Part shown: positions 1 to 8,011 of the stretch, piece by piece | Layout: each line of letters opens with the position of its first letter | Position numbering within the stretch: position 1 is the first letter of the stretch | Assembly: GCA_023382795.1 (NCBI GenBank) | Contig: JAHDWT010000002.1 | Coordinates: 57,405 to 121,404, forward strand | Length of the DNA: 64,000 bases | Reading direction: 5' to 3' | Source of the DNA: Candidatus Babelota bacterium | GTDB taxonomy: Bacteria > Babelota > Babeliae > Babelales > Vermiphilaceae | Notes under the pieces: model-generated | The model's input: only the letters and a program-made list of their open reading frames with translations | Database searches by the model: none | What the model was told of the DNA's origin: nothing | Position numbers and translations under genes: made by a program

Positions 1-1
1 C

Positions 2-670
2 GGTTGTCCTGCTAATAATGTAGTAAAATCTGGCGGCGGATCCGCACTCATGGCAGATTTGCCACGATTCAAAACCATTGTAACCACCATACGCAATTGT
101 GTCCCTAATCACCCTTTCACCGTAAAAATTCGTGCTGGCTTTAAAGTCATCAATGCACTAGAAGTTGCACAGATGTTACAAGATTGTGGTGTTGATGCTA
201 TCGCTATTCATCCGCGATTACAAACACAGCGTTCTGAAGGCCGGCCTAATTACACCCTCGCCGGTGAAATCAAAAAAATACTGTCCATTCCCGTCTTCAT
301 ATCTGGAGATATTGTCGATTGGCCTACCGCAAAAGCCGTTTATGAACAAACCGGTGTTGATGGTTTTTTAATAGGGCGAGCCATTTGGTCTAGACCGTGG
401 AAGTTACGAGAACTTCGTGAGCATAGCCTAGGAAATCCATTTAGCGTAAGTCATTCTGACATGCTCACCTATGCGCTCAAGCATCTTGATATGATGCTCA
501 ATTATTACGGTCCAGATGGACTACTACGCTTTAGAAGACATCTTCCTTTTTATTTACGAGAACTACCAAGAGCCAGTGAATTACGAAATAATTTGATTAC
601 TAATAGATCAGAGCACGAAGTAAAAAAACAACTACAAAATATTTTACAGAGTTGTCATGAAGCTATCTAA
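2..670 (+). CDS. dus: tRNA-dihydrouridine synthase, 5' end outside window
   Basis: Flavoenzyme family that reduces uridines in the tRNA D-loop to dihydrouridine in the cytoplasm. The frame is open from base 2, so the amino-terminal FMN-barrel strands lie upstream of the window; 222 residues remain. The visible start matches the Dus signature (GCPANNVVKSGGGSALM, containing the position of the catalytic Cys loop). It is followed by the barrel Lys in FTVKIRAGF, the His in AIAIHPRLQTQRSEG, and the FMN-phosphate loop PVFISGDI...GVDGFLIGRAIW. The C-terminal helical tRNA-binding part is complete. The subfamily (DusA, B or C) cannot be fixed without the N-terminus; the GCP signature and C-terminus look DusB-like. 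The stop overlaps the mreC start by 14 nt, so the two are probably co-transcribed. Confidence 0.9.
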   Translation, partial: GCPANNVVKSGGGSALMADLPRFKTIVTTIRNCVPNHPFTVKIRAGFKVINALEVAQMLQDCGVDAIAIHPRLQTQRSEGRPNYTLAGEIKKILSIPVFISGDIVDWPTAKAVYEQTGVDGFLIGRAIWSRPWKLRELREHSLGNPFSVSHSDMLTYALKHLDMMLNYYGPDGLLRFRRHLPFYLRELPRASELRNNLITNRSEHEVKKQLQNILQSCHEAI

Positions 671-1520
671 AAAAATTATTCTTATTGGCATCATCACCGG
701 CAGCGCCATTATCATGGTGCGCTCACCACACGATAATATTCTTACGAATAGTGTTAGCATTGGTTACTCGTATTGTGTTTATCCACTTCTCTGCATCAAC
801 CGTTATATTGTTGCTCCCATAGAGCATTATCTACACCGATTCAAAATGAATCAACATCAAAGTAGTCAAATAACTCTTCTTGAACAAGAAAATACTACAC
901 TCAGAGCACGCATTACTGAGCTCCAAGCATCAATCAACTATGCCGAAGATATCAAAGAACTGGTCGCATTCAGAAAACAGTTCGATGAGCTCAATGGCCA
1001 AATCGCTTCGATCATGCTCAAACGCTTATCAGATCAGGAACATTATATCCTCGTAGATCAAGGAAGCCGTCACGGCATACAAACCGATATGGTTGCTGTT
1101 TATAAGAATTGTCTTCTCGGTCGCGTAAGTGAAGTATATCCACTCCACAGTAAAATAACGCTCATTCATGATAAATCATGTAAAGTGGCGGCATATTGTG
1201 AAAGCACCGATTCACATGGCATTCATGTTGGCAACAATACCTTAAATTCATCACTGCAAAGAGTCAACCATCTTACCGACATCACACCGCATGATGCGGT
1301 TTATTCTAGTGGAGAGGGACAGATTTTCCCTCGGGGCTTTCTTATTGGATTCGTCGAACATATCACATGTGACGGCATCTACAAAACGGCTCTGCTAAAA
1401 CCTGCTTATGATATATCGACCATCAAGCACTGCATTATTCTACAGAAGGGAATGCCTCAGACAACAGCATTTTCAGTAGCGCGCGCACGCGACCAAGATC
1501 ACACTGAGCAAGTGACATAA
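657..1520 (+). CDS. mreC: Rod shape-determining protein MreC
   Basis: Periplasmic scaffold of the elongasome, linking cytoskeletal MreB to the penicillin-binding protein that elongates the wall. The 287-residue protein has one N-terminal membrane segment (about residues 7-22), a coiled-coil stretch (about 65-95) and the two-lobed beta domain. Recognisable MreC motifs are VDQGSRHGIQTDMVAVY, LGRVSEVYPLHSKITLIHD and VYSSGEGQIFPRGFLIG. Length is normal for the family. The ATG at 657 overlaps the dus stop. A PBP2 gene lies about 7 kb away on the other strand, so elongasome genes are present but dispersed. The last 86 nt are shared, antisense, with the protease gene that converges on it; those C-terminal residues lie beyond the conserved domain. 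Confidence 0.88.
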   Translation: MKLSKKIILIGIITGSAIIMVRSPHDNILTNSVSIGYSYCVYPLLCINRYIVAPIEHYLHRFKMNQHQSSQITLLEQENTTLRARITELQASINYAEDIKELVAFRKQFDELNGQIASIMLKRLSDQEHYILVDQGSRHGIQTDMVAVYKNCLLGRVSEVYPLHSKITLIHDKSCKVAAYCESTDSHGIHVGNNTLNSSLQRVNHLTDITPHDAVYSSGEGQIFPRGFLIGFVEHITCDGIYKTALLKPAYDISTIKHCIILQKGMPQTTAFSVARARDQDHTEQVT

Positions 1521-2361
1521 AAATAGTAGTATCATCGTCTGGATCATCACTCGCGCCAAACATGCGGGCAAATCCTGTTGGTTCTTTTTTATATACCCAT
1601 TCTATGTCACCTTCGATCAAAGCGCGCTCTTTGATGATTCCTGTAATAACACTGGCTGATCCCAAAGCATCCACAAGTCCATGCCGCAGCGCTTGATCTG
1701 CGGTAAATAATTTTCCATCAGCCCATTCAGAAACATGATCTAGCGATAACTTACGACTCTTGGCAACATCTTGGGTAAATTGTTGGTACGCACTATCAAG
1801 AACTCCTTGTAACATGGCTTGATTTTCAGGGGTCATTGCTACAAATGGATTTGTGGCATCTTTGTATGCGCCCGCTTTAATTGATTCATTATAAATCTTA
1901 TACTGCTCCAAAAAACCTTTGATCTTGAATATATAGGGCATTGAGGTCCCTATGCTACCTATAAGCGCTGACCCAGGAGCCACAATGTAGTCGGTAGCGC
2001 TCGCAATATAGTAACCGGCAGATGTACACATATTTTCCACCAAGGTCACAATAGGTTTTGGATACTCCTGTTTAAGCGTCACTATTTCTTGGTAAAGTGC
2101 TTGAGCTGTGCCGGAAGCGCCACCAGGGGTTTCCATTTTGAGTACGATACCCTTTATCGCCGGATCTTTAAAATAATGTAATAGCTGCTTTTGATAGGGG
2201 TCCGCTTGATATACAAGACCTTTAATTGCAATTACCGCCACCTTGCTTTTTGGCTCAATCAATGCACCCCATTGTTTTTTGATCCCCCTGATTAACGGTG
2301 GTGTGAATTGTAGCACTAACAGTATGATGAAGATATTTTTTAAGTAATCAAAAAAGGTCAT
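1435..2361 (-). CDS. sppA: S49-family signal peptide peptidase (SppA/SohB type)
   Basis: Membrane-anchored serine protease of the SppA clan, which degrades leftover signal peptides or membrane proteins on the outer face of the inner membrane. The 308-residue chain has one N-terminal hydrophobic anchor (about residues 8-25). It then carries the S49 core: VAVIAIKGLV, the oxyanion region KMETPGGASG, the nucleophile in ENMCTSAGYYIAS (Ser after Thr) and the general-base Lys in SIKAGAYKDAT. Length fits the short single-domain form. The ATG is preceded by a strong AAGGGGG ribosome binding site. It converges on mreC with an 86-nt overlap of coding ends, so its last residues are encoded opposite mreC. 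Confidence 0.88.
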   Translation of the reverse strand: MTFFDYLKNIFIILLVLQFTPPLIRGIKKQWGALIEPKSKVAVIAIKGLVYQADPYQKQLLHYFKDPAIKGIVLKMETPGGASGTAQALYQEIVTLKQEYPKPIVTLVENMCTSAGYYIASATDYIVAPGSALIGSIGTSMPYIFKIKGFLEQYKIYNESIKAGAYKDATNPFVAMTPENQAMLQGVLDSAYQQFTQDVAKSRKLSLDHVSEWADGKLFTADQALRHGLVDALGSASVITGIIKERALIEGDIEWVYKKEPTGFARMFGASDDPDDDTTIFMSLAQCDLGRVRALLKMLLSEAFPSVE

Positions 2362-2512
2362 TTCAAGCCCCCTTTTAGCAACACATAATTCGAGAATCGC
2401 AATCGAGCGTATAATAATCTGCGCTCATTGCAAAATAATTTAACATTTTTCCCAGAAGCACCATCAAACTTCTAGGTTTTTCAACCTCATATAAGAAAGC
2501 ACCTTCTTAGGG

Positions 2513-2541
2513 TCGACAAGAAAAGTTGAGTGTTATATACT
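2513..2541 (+). promoter_or_regulatory. Sigma-70-type promoter for ftsH
   Basis: TCGACA at 2513-2518, a 17-nt spacer and TATACT at 2536-2541, each one base from consensus. It would start a leader of roughly 150 nt before ftsH. Confidence 0.6.
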
Positions 2542-2618
2542 AAAATCACGTTCAAATTTCTCTATAAAATCGCATAAAATATTGCCATCTTTTTTTTGCG
2601 CGCTAAGATTTGAACACC

Positions 2619-2648
2619 GAAAACCATTGAAGTTCTTCATGGTTTTTT
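2619..2648 (+). terminator. Terminator-like hairpin in the ftsH leader
   Basis: AAAACCAT and ATGGTTTT arms continue through GAAG/CTTC with one bulged T and a two-base loop, followed by a run of T. It sits about 75 nt after the predicted promoter and 48 nt before the ftsH start. It could act as an attenuator or end a short RNA; the position is unusual for a simple terminator because no gene on this strand ends just upstream. Confidence 0.5.
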
Positions 2649-2695
2649 GCGTATGGTTAAGAAATACAAAGTTATCCTAATAAAGTGAGTCGCCC

Positions 2696-4522
2696 ATGAA
2701 AAAAACAACACAAAAAAGTCCTATATCTGGAGGTCCTCGTAATCTTGTCCTCGCTGTCCTTATTGTCGTAGGATCACTTTTTGTACTTACCAAGCTTACT
2801 GATTACGCTCGACAGGTTAAAACACTCAGTTACTCAAGCTTATTAAAACATATAGAAAATAATAACGTGAAATCGGTCCATGTCTCAGGACAACACGTTG
2901 ATGGTATATTGAAAAACAATGAGCACTTTGAGTCCATCATTGCCTATAATCCTTCGTTTTGGGACACCTTAAAGCAGCACGAAGTAGAGTTTTCTGTAAG
3001 CGCTCCTTCCAATACGTGGTATTTTTCCTTTATTGGCATACTATTTCTTCTTCTACTCCTCATGGCATGGTATACGGTTCGCCAACTACGTAACGTAGGT
3101 GGTGGCAGCGGAAGCGGGAGCAATGGATTATTTTCAATGGGTAAAAGCAAGGCAAAATTATTCATGCCCTCAACCGTAAAAGTAACCTTCAAAGACGTTG
3201 CAGGAGCGGTGGAAGCCAAAGAGGATCTGCATGATCTGGTAGATTTTTTAAAGCATCCTGAAAAATATCAACGCCTGGGTGCAAAAATTACCCGCGGCGT
3301 ATTGCTCATCGGTGAACCAGGAAATGGTAAAACATTGTTGGCACGAGCAGTAGCAGGGGAAGCCAATTGTCCATTTTTTAGTATTAGCGGATCTGATTTC
3401 ATTGAAGTATTTGTTGGTGTTGGTGCTGCACGGGTACGCGACCTCTTTGCACAAGCACGCAAACATGCCCCTAGCATCATTTTTATCGATGAAATTGACG
3501 CGGTTGGCCGTCATCGTGGTAGTGGGCTTGGTGGAGGACACGATGAACGCGAACAAACGCTTAATCAACTTTTGACCGAAATGGATGGATTCCAAACGGG
3601 AGACAGTTCGGTCATTGTTCTTGCCGCCACAAATAGGCCCGATGTGTTAGATAAAGCACTATTGCGTCCAGGCCGTTTTGATCGCCATGTATTTGTCCCT
3701 TATCCCGATCTGACAAGCCGCGAACAAATTTTGCGCGTTCATGCAAAAAACATCAAATTGGATCCTGAAGTCGATCTTCTTAAAATTGCACGCGGTACGC
3801 CTGGATTTTCAGGTGCAGATTTAGCAAATCTTATCAATGAAGCCGCAATTAATGCATCCAAAAACAATCAATCGCTAGTTACCATGCAAGATCTTGATAT
3901 CTCACGCGACAAAGCAATTCTGGGCAAAGAAAACAAAACGATGCGACAAACGCCCGAAGATCTTAAAATTACCGCGTTTCATGAAGCAGGCCATGCACTA
4001 ATTCGATTGCTTATGCCAGAAGATTCTGATCCATTGTATAAAGTAACCATTGTTCCTCGTGGCAGAGCATTAGGCGTCACCCATTGGTTACCGGAACGCG
4101 AAAAATATCATCAATCTAAAGACGAATTGATTGGAAACATTATGGCCGCATTAGGCGGTCGTGCTGCAGAAGAACTCGTGTTCAACAAAATAACTACGGG
4201 GGCAGGATCAGATTTTCAGCATGCTACAAAAATTGCCCATGACATGGTCTGCAGTTATGGTATGTCTGATTTGGGTCCAATTATCTACAATCCAAATCAA
4301 CAATCTTTCGATTATTCCAGCCAAACAGCCAGTTTAATCGATCAAGAAGTGCGTAAATTACTTACCTCATGTTATGAAAAAGTTACGATCATGCTCAGGG
4401 AAAATCGAGACAAGCTTGATACGCTTGCTCTCAAGCTCCTTGAAAAAGAAACGCTTTATGCCCAGGAAATTTATGAGCTTCTTAACCTTGAACCACGTGT
4501 CGATCACTCAATTCTATCTTAA
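2696..4522 (+). CDS. ftsH: ATP-dependent zinc metalloprotease FtsH
   Basis: Membrane-bound AAA+ protease that unfolds and degrades membrane and regulatory proteins. The 608-residue protein has two N-terminal membrane helices (about 17-35 and 108-126) flanking a small periplasmic domain. Next comes the AAA module with Walker A GEPGNGKT, the pore motif [13 protein letters not shown], Walker [12 protein letters not shown] and the second region of homology ending [10 protein letters not shown]. The protease domain has the zinc motif HEAGH. The third zinc ligand region ([14 protein letters not shown]) is present. Length is close to typical FtsH. It is followed 18 nt later by an inositol-monophosphatase-family gene and is probably transcribed with it from the promoter at 2513. 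Confidence 0.97.
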   Translation: MKKTTQKSPISGGPRNLVLAVLIVVGSLFVLTKLTDYARQVKTLSYSSLLKHIENNNVKSVHVSGQHVDGILKNNEHFESIIAYNPSFWDTLKQHEVEFSVSAPSNTWYFSFIGILFLLLLLMAWYTVRQLRNVGGGSGSGSNGLFSMGKSKAKLFMPSTVKVTFKDVAGAVEAKEDLHDLVDFLKHPEKYQRLGAKITRGVLLIGEPGNGKTLLARAVAGEANCPFFSISGSDFIEVFVGVGAARVRDLFAQARKHAPSIIFIDEIDAVGRHRGSGLGGGHDEREQTLNQLLTEMDGFQTGDSSVIVLAATNRPDVLDKALLRPGRFDRHVFVPYPDLTSREQILRVHAKNIKLDPEVDLLKIARGTPGFSGADLANLINEAAINASKNNQSLVTMQDLDISRDKAILGKENKTMRQTPEDLKITAFHEAGHALIRLLMPEDSDPLYKVTIVPRGRALGVTHWLPEREKYHQSKDELIGNIMAALGGRAAEELVFNKITTGAGSDFQHATKIAHDMVCSYGMSDLGPIIYNPNQQSFDYSSQTASLIDQEVRKLLTSCYEKVTIMLRENRDKLDTLALKLLEKETLYAQEIYELLNLEPRVDHSILS

Positions 4523-4540
4523 CATGGTAAAGGCGCAGTA

Positions 4541-5299
4541 ATGACCACTCAAGGTGTTTGTTCAGAAAAATTTAAGCAGATTATTAAAAAAGCTGGCGAC
4601 ATCTTGCTCGAACATTATGGTAAGCGAGTAGCAGTGCACGAAAAAGCACCTCTTCAACTCGTTACTGAAGCGGATTTAGCAAGCGAGCGGTTCCTTAAAC
4701 ACGAGCTCCTTCAACTCCTTCCAGGAGCGAGCATCATATCAGAAGAGCACGCAAGCCAACCGGGCAATGATTATTGCTGGGTCATAGATCCTTTGGATGG
4801 AACCAATAATTTTGCACATGAGATCAGCTATTTTTGTATATCAGTTGCTCTTATGTATCAAAATACCATCATTCAAGGGGCAATCTTTCAACCGGTGCTT
4901 AACGAATTCTTTTATGCTGAGCGTAATAAAGGAGCGTGGTTGAATGATGTTAAAATTGAAGCCACCCCTCGTGTGTCATCACCTATGATTGCTTTTACCT
5001 ATTTAGAAGCCCGAGAATATGCTCATCTCATGACACAGATACCGTTTCCTTATTCGTTCCGGCATCTAGGCGCTGCAGCATTAGATCTAGCCTATGTTGC
5101 CTGCGGGCGGCTACATGGCATGATTTCACGGGGACTTTCATGGTGGGATCTTGCCGCTGGTGTATTGTTGGTCCAAGAGGCTGGAGGCGTGGTAACAGAT
5201 TTTTATGGTAGCAACATCCATCAGCAATCAGCATCTTGTTTTGCCGCCCCCCCCCATATTTCTACTCTACTAATGCCAATTTTGTCCTCAGAGATCTAA
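4541..5299 (+). CDS. suhB: Inositol monophosphatase family protein
   Basis: Magnesium-dependent sugar-phosphate phosphatase of the IMPase fold; bacterial members include SuhB and CysQ, and the substrate here cannot be read from sequence. The 252-residue chain shows metal ligands in ISEEHA, the signature WVIDPLDGTNNF and the second metal site in SWWDLAAGVLLVQEAGG. Full length for the family. It follows ftsH by 18 nt in the same direction, and its end is close to the rpmB promoter. Gene symbol is by family resemblance only. Confidence 0.85.
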   Translation: MTTQGVCSEKFKQIIKKAGDILLEHYGKRVAVHEKAPLQLVTEADLASERFLKHELLQLLPGASIISEEHASQPGNDYCWVIDPLDGTNNFAHEISYFCISVALMYQNTIIQGAIFQPVLNEFFYAERNKGAWLNDVKIEATPRVSSPMIAFTYLEAREYAHLMTQIPFPYSFRHLGAAALDLAYVACGRLHGMISRGLSWWDLAAGVLLVQEAGGVVTDFYGSNIHQQSASCFAAPPHISTLLMPILSSEI

Positions 5300-5300
5300 T

Positions 5301-5329
5301 TTGAAAAAAGCCTTTTTTTACAGTAGAAT
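5301..5329 (+). promoter_or_regulatory. Sigma-70-type promoter for rpmB-rpsT
   Basis: TTGAAA at 5301-5306, 17-nt spacer, TAGAAT at 5324-5329, 58 nt before the rpmB start. Good match and placement for a ribosomal-protein operon. Confidence 0.6.
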
Positions 5330-5387
5330 GTATTTTATAACAACCAAAAATTACTGCTTGAAAGTCGGAAAGAAAGGATTATAAGCG

Positions 5388-5591
5388 ATGGCAAGAATTT
5401 GCTCTATTTGCGATAAACGGCCTCAGGTTGCCAATCTCGTGAGCCATGCCAACAACAAAGTTAAACGTTGGGTTTTTCCTAATGTTCATACCATGCGATT
5501 CACCATGTCCAGTGATAATTCAGGAAGCGTACGGCGCGGCAAGGTGTGCACCAAGTGCGTAAAAGCCGGAAAAGTTAAAAAAGTCGTATAA
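5388..5591 (+). CDS. rpmB: 50S ribosomal protein L28
   Basis: Structural protein of the large ribosomal subunit. The 67-residue sequence matches L28 (MARICSICDKRPQVAN, then KRWVFPN). It is the zinc-binding (four-Cys) form: one C-x2-C pair in CSIC near the start and a second in CTKC near the end. A GAAAGG ribosome binding site precedes the ATG. It lies 20 nt upstream of rpsT in one operon with its own promoter and terminator. Confidence 0.95.
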   Translation: MARICSICDKRPQVANLVSHANNKVKRWVFPNVHTMRFTMSSDNSGSVRRGKVCTKCVKAGKVKKVV

Positions 5592-5611
5592 ATTCTTAAA
5601 GGTTTTTCTTC

Positions 5612-5881
5612 ATGGCAAATATAAAATCTGCTCAAAAAAAAGCTCGTAAAGATGTTGTTCGCCACACTATCAATTTGGCACGTAAAACATCTATCAAAAC
5701 TGCAATAAAAAAGGTACTCACCGCTTTGGAACAAGGCGTAAGTACCGAAGAAACTTCAGTATTACTACGTGATGCTGAAGCAAAAATTGCTCGCGCAAAA
5801 AATAAAGGCACTCTTCATGCCAATACTGCAGCAAGAAAAATAAGCCGCTTGGCAAAACGAGTAGCTACTGCAAGCAAGTAA
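5612..5881 (+). CDS. rpsT: 30S ribosomal protein S20
   Basis: Primary 16S rRNA-binding protein of the small subunit. The 89-residue, Lys/Ala-rich helical sequence begins MANIKSAQKKARKD, the standard S20 N-terminus, and ends in the usual NTAARKISRLAKRV segment. It is co-transcribed with rpmB and followed by a strong terminator. Confidence 0.96.
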   Translation: MANIKSAQKKARKDVVRHTINLARKTSIKTAIKKVLTALEQGVSTEETSVLLRDAEAKIARAKNKGTLHANTAARKISRLAKRVATASK

Positions 5882-5906
5882 ACAAGACTTTACGCTGATG
5901 GACAAA

Positions 5907-5940
5907 AAAAAGGCCCCGTGTTTTCACGAGGCCTTTTGTA
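5907..5940 (+). terminator. Bidirectional terminator after rpsT
   Basis: GC-rich hairpin AAAAGGCCCCGTG / CACGAGGCCTTTT around a TTTT loop, with A and T runs on both sides. It can also end the convergent WD40 gene. Confidence 0.9.
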
Positions 5941-5984
5941 TTATTACTTGAGCAAATTGTAAAGTTAAAATGTTTGGTTTGGAC

Positions 5985-7904
5985 TTATACTTGTGTTGAA
6001 GGCTGCTCTGGCATAACCGTTGCTTGATCTATAAAATTTCTTATTTCAGGATATTGGTCCTGCAGTCTATCTTTTAGTGAATTTGGCAGTTGCGTGAAGG
6101 TTTTATATACCCAGCCATCGGTGCTTAATAGTATCTGCTGTGATTGATCTTCGCGTTTATCAAGTGCTAAACGTACCAAGGTTATTATAGCAAATATTTG
6201 ATCAGCGAGCAGATTTGTGCTATCAAAGCCAAGTGGTGTGGGCGTGATGCGTACTACGTAGTCATCAGAAGCAGTAGCCAGATATCTGCCATCAGGACTA
6301 AAAGCTGCTAAACTAATGTTGTTATCGTGCTTAACAGTTGGTAAGGCTCGTCGTTCTGATAAAATATCATAGATTTTTGCTTCTTTTTTATTGTCCCCAG
6401 AAAGAGTAACGGCATATTTAGCAACGGGACTAAATACTCCTGGAGTAAAATAACTGTACCAAGCGATCTTCTTCAAAGCTTTTTCAGCATTTTTTTCGTA
6501 TAGATCGAAAATTCTTAGTGCTACGTTGCCGCCGGAAGTAGTAAATACATACTTGCTGCCAGGGCTAAATACTGTTGAAGTAACGTTATTATTGTGTTGC
6601 ATGGTTGTAACAATCTGCTGCTTTTTAAGGTCATAAATTTTTACTGTCTTGTCTCCAGAAGTAATAGCTAGATATTTGCCATCAGGGCTGAACGCCACTG
6701 TATTAATTTTTTTCCCGTCAGGTTGCGTGATTGCTGCGACAATATTGCCGCTCAAATCGTAACTATTTACTGCCCCATTAGAAGAACCAGCGGCTATATG
6801 TTTGCCATCAGGGCTAAATGCTATTGAATCAATTTTTTTCCCATCAAGCTGCGCGATTGTTCCGACAATATTTCCGTTCAGATCATAACTATTTACTGCC
6901 CCATCAGAAGAACCAGTAGCTATATATTTGCCATCAGGGCTAAATGTACCTGCAATGGTCGGTGAAGCACCACGCTTAATTTTAGTAAAAGTATTTTCGA
7001 GCAGATCATAGATTTGTTCTGTGTCGCCACGCCTAATAACTACATGATTGCTATCAGGGCTAAATGCTATAAAAATAGCGTCTATATCTAGAATAATCTG
7101 CTTCGTTAAAAGGTCACAAATTTTCATATGATTATATTTTTTAATAGCTACATACCGACTATTGGGACTAAACACCGCTGAACGCCCCCAGCCATCTTGC
7201 TGAATAGTCATAACAATTTGCCCGCTTTGAAGATCATAAATGGGCGTAGCTTCTTTATTGGTGACAATAATTACATAGTTATTGTCAGGACTAATCACCA
7301 TCTTCTTAATTTTATCAGGGGACTTGATAGTTATAGAATCTAGAGGATGTGATGCCACCATCCGTGCTATGTCAACATACAATTCTGAAAGAGGAAATTC
7401 TTGTGCATTATACCAGCCAGGATTGTTAAGTATCTGTGCAAGTGTTGAGCTTAATGCTTGGTCAAAGCGTGTTATGTCAAATTGCTTAAACAGCATAATT
7501 AACTCTAGTACAAGGTCACTTTTCATACTCACAAAGGTTGCAGGCACGGTACCAGACAACAATTGCGCGAAAAGTACAACAGCATCCTTGGTGTATTCAT
7601 TTTCTTCAAAATTTATTCGATAACGACTTTGTTCTTCTAGTGATTCATTTTCGAGTTGAGCCTTAAGGGCTGGAGAATATTCTTTGGCAGTATCTGCGGA
7701 AATCCGTCCCACAAGTTCACCCCCCCAGTAAAAAGAAAGTGGTCTTGGTTTCTCGGCAGAGGGCAATGGATCGGTAGAAATTGATTGATCTATGGGGACT
7801 AGAACATTTTGTTCACCAATCTCCGGTTCAGGTTCCATTGTTTTTAATGGTACAATTACTGCGAAACTGATGAGTAGTATGATTGCTATGCGATTGTTTT
7901 TCAT
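5985..7904 (-). CDS. Exported WD40-repeat protein with possible BTB-like N-terminus
   Basis: 639 residues with an N-terminal signal peptide (about residues 5-20), so it is predicted to leave the cytoplasm. Residues about 55-165 read like a BTB/POZ or Skp1-like fold (a YSPALKAQL segment, then FAQLLSGTVP); this is a tentative visual match. Residues about 205-570 contain nine WD40-like blades, each marked by an SPD-x-KY-[IVL]A core; three (SPDGKYIATGSSDG, SPDGKHIAAGSSNG, SPDGKYLAITSGD) are near-canonical. Such eukaryotic-like domain pairs act as interaction platforms, and an effector or surface role toward a protist host is an inference. It stands alone, transcribed convergently to rpsT, with an AAGGGA ribosome binding site 7 nt before the ATG. 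Confidence 0.8.
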   Translation of the reverse strand: MKNNRIAIILLISFAVIVPLKTMEPEPEIGEQNVLVPIDQSISTDPLPSAEKPRPLSFYWGGELVGRISADTAKEYSPALKAQLENESLEEQSRYRINFEENEYTKDAVVLFAQLLSGTVPATFVSMKSDLVLELIMLFKQFDITRFDQALSSTLAQILNNPGWYNAQEFPLSELYVDIARMVASHPLDSITIKSPDKIKKMVISPDNNYVIIVTNKEATPIYDLQSGQIVMTIQQDGWGRSAVFSPNSRYVAIKKYNHMKICDLLTKQIILDIDAIFIAFSPDSNHVVIRRGDTEQIYDLLENTFTKIKRGASPTIAGTFSPDGKYIATGSSDGAVNSYDLNGNIVGTIAQLDGKKIDSIAFSPDGKHIAAGSSNGAVNSYDLSGNIVAAITQPDGKKINTVAFSPDGKYLAITSGDKTVKIYDLKKQQIVTTMQHNNNVTSTVFSPGSKYVFTTSGGNVALRIFDLYEKNAEKALKKIAWYSYFTPGVFSPVAKYAVTLSGDNKKEAKIYDILSERRALPTVKHDNNISLAAFSPDGRYLATASDDYVVRITPTPLGFDSTNLLADQIFAIITLVRLALDKREDQSQQILLSTDGWVYKTFTQLPNSLKDRLQDQYPEIRNFIDQATVMPEQPSTQV

Positions 7905-8011
7905 ACTCGTGTCCCTTATAATTTTACAATGCTATTGATATTTACCAATAGAATATAAAATCCAGGGAAAAAATAGCAATAAAATAGCTCTTTCCTGCAG
8001 AGCAGTCGCAT

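Larger units (their letters stand above)
2362..2695. other. Divergent intergenic region between sppA and ftsH
   Basis: This 334-nt gap holds no credible gene. It contains a near-consensus promoter facing ftsH (2513-2541) and a terminator-like hairpin in the resulting leader (2619-2648). The sppA promoter must also lie here but I could not pick a convincing one. Confidence 0.6.
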
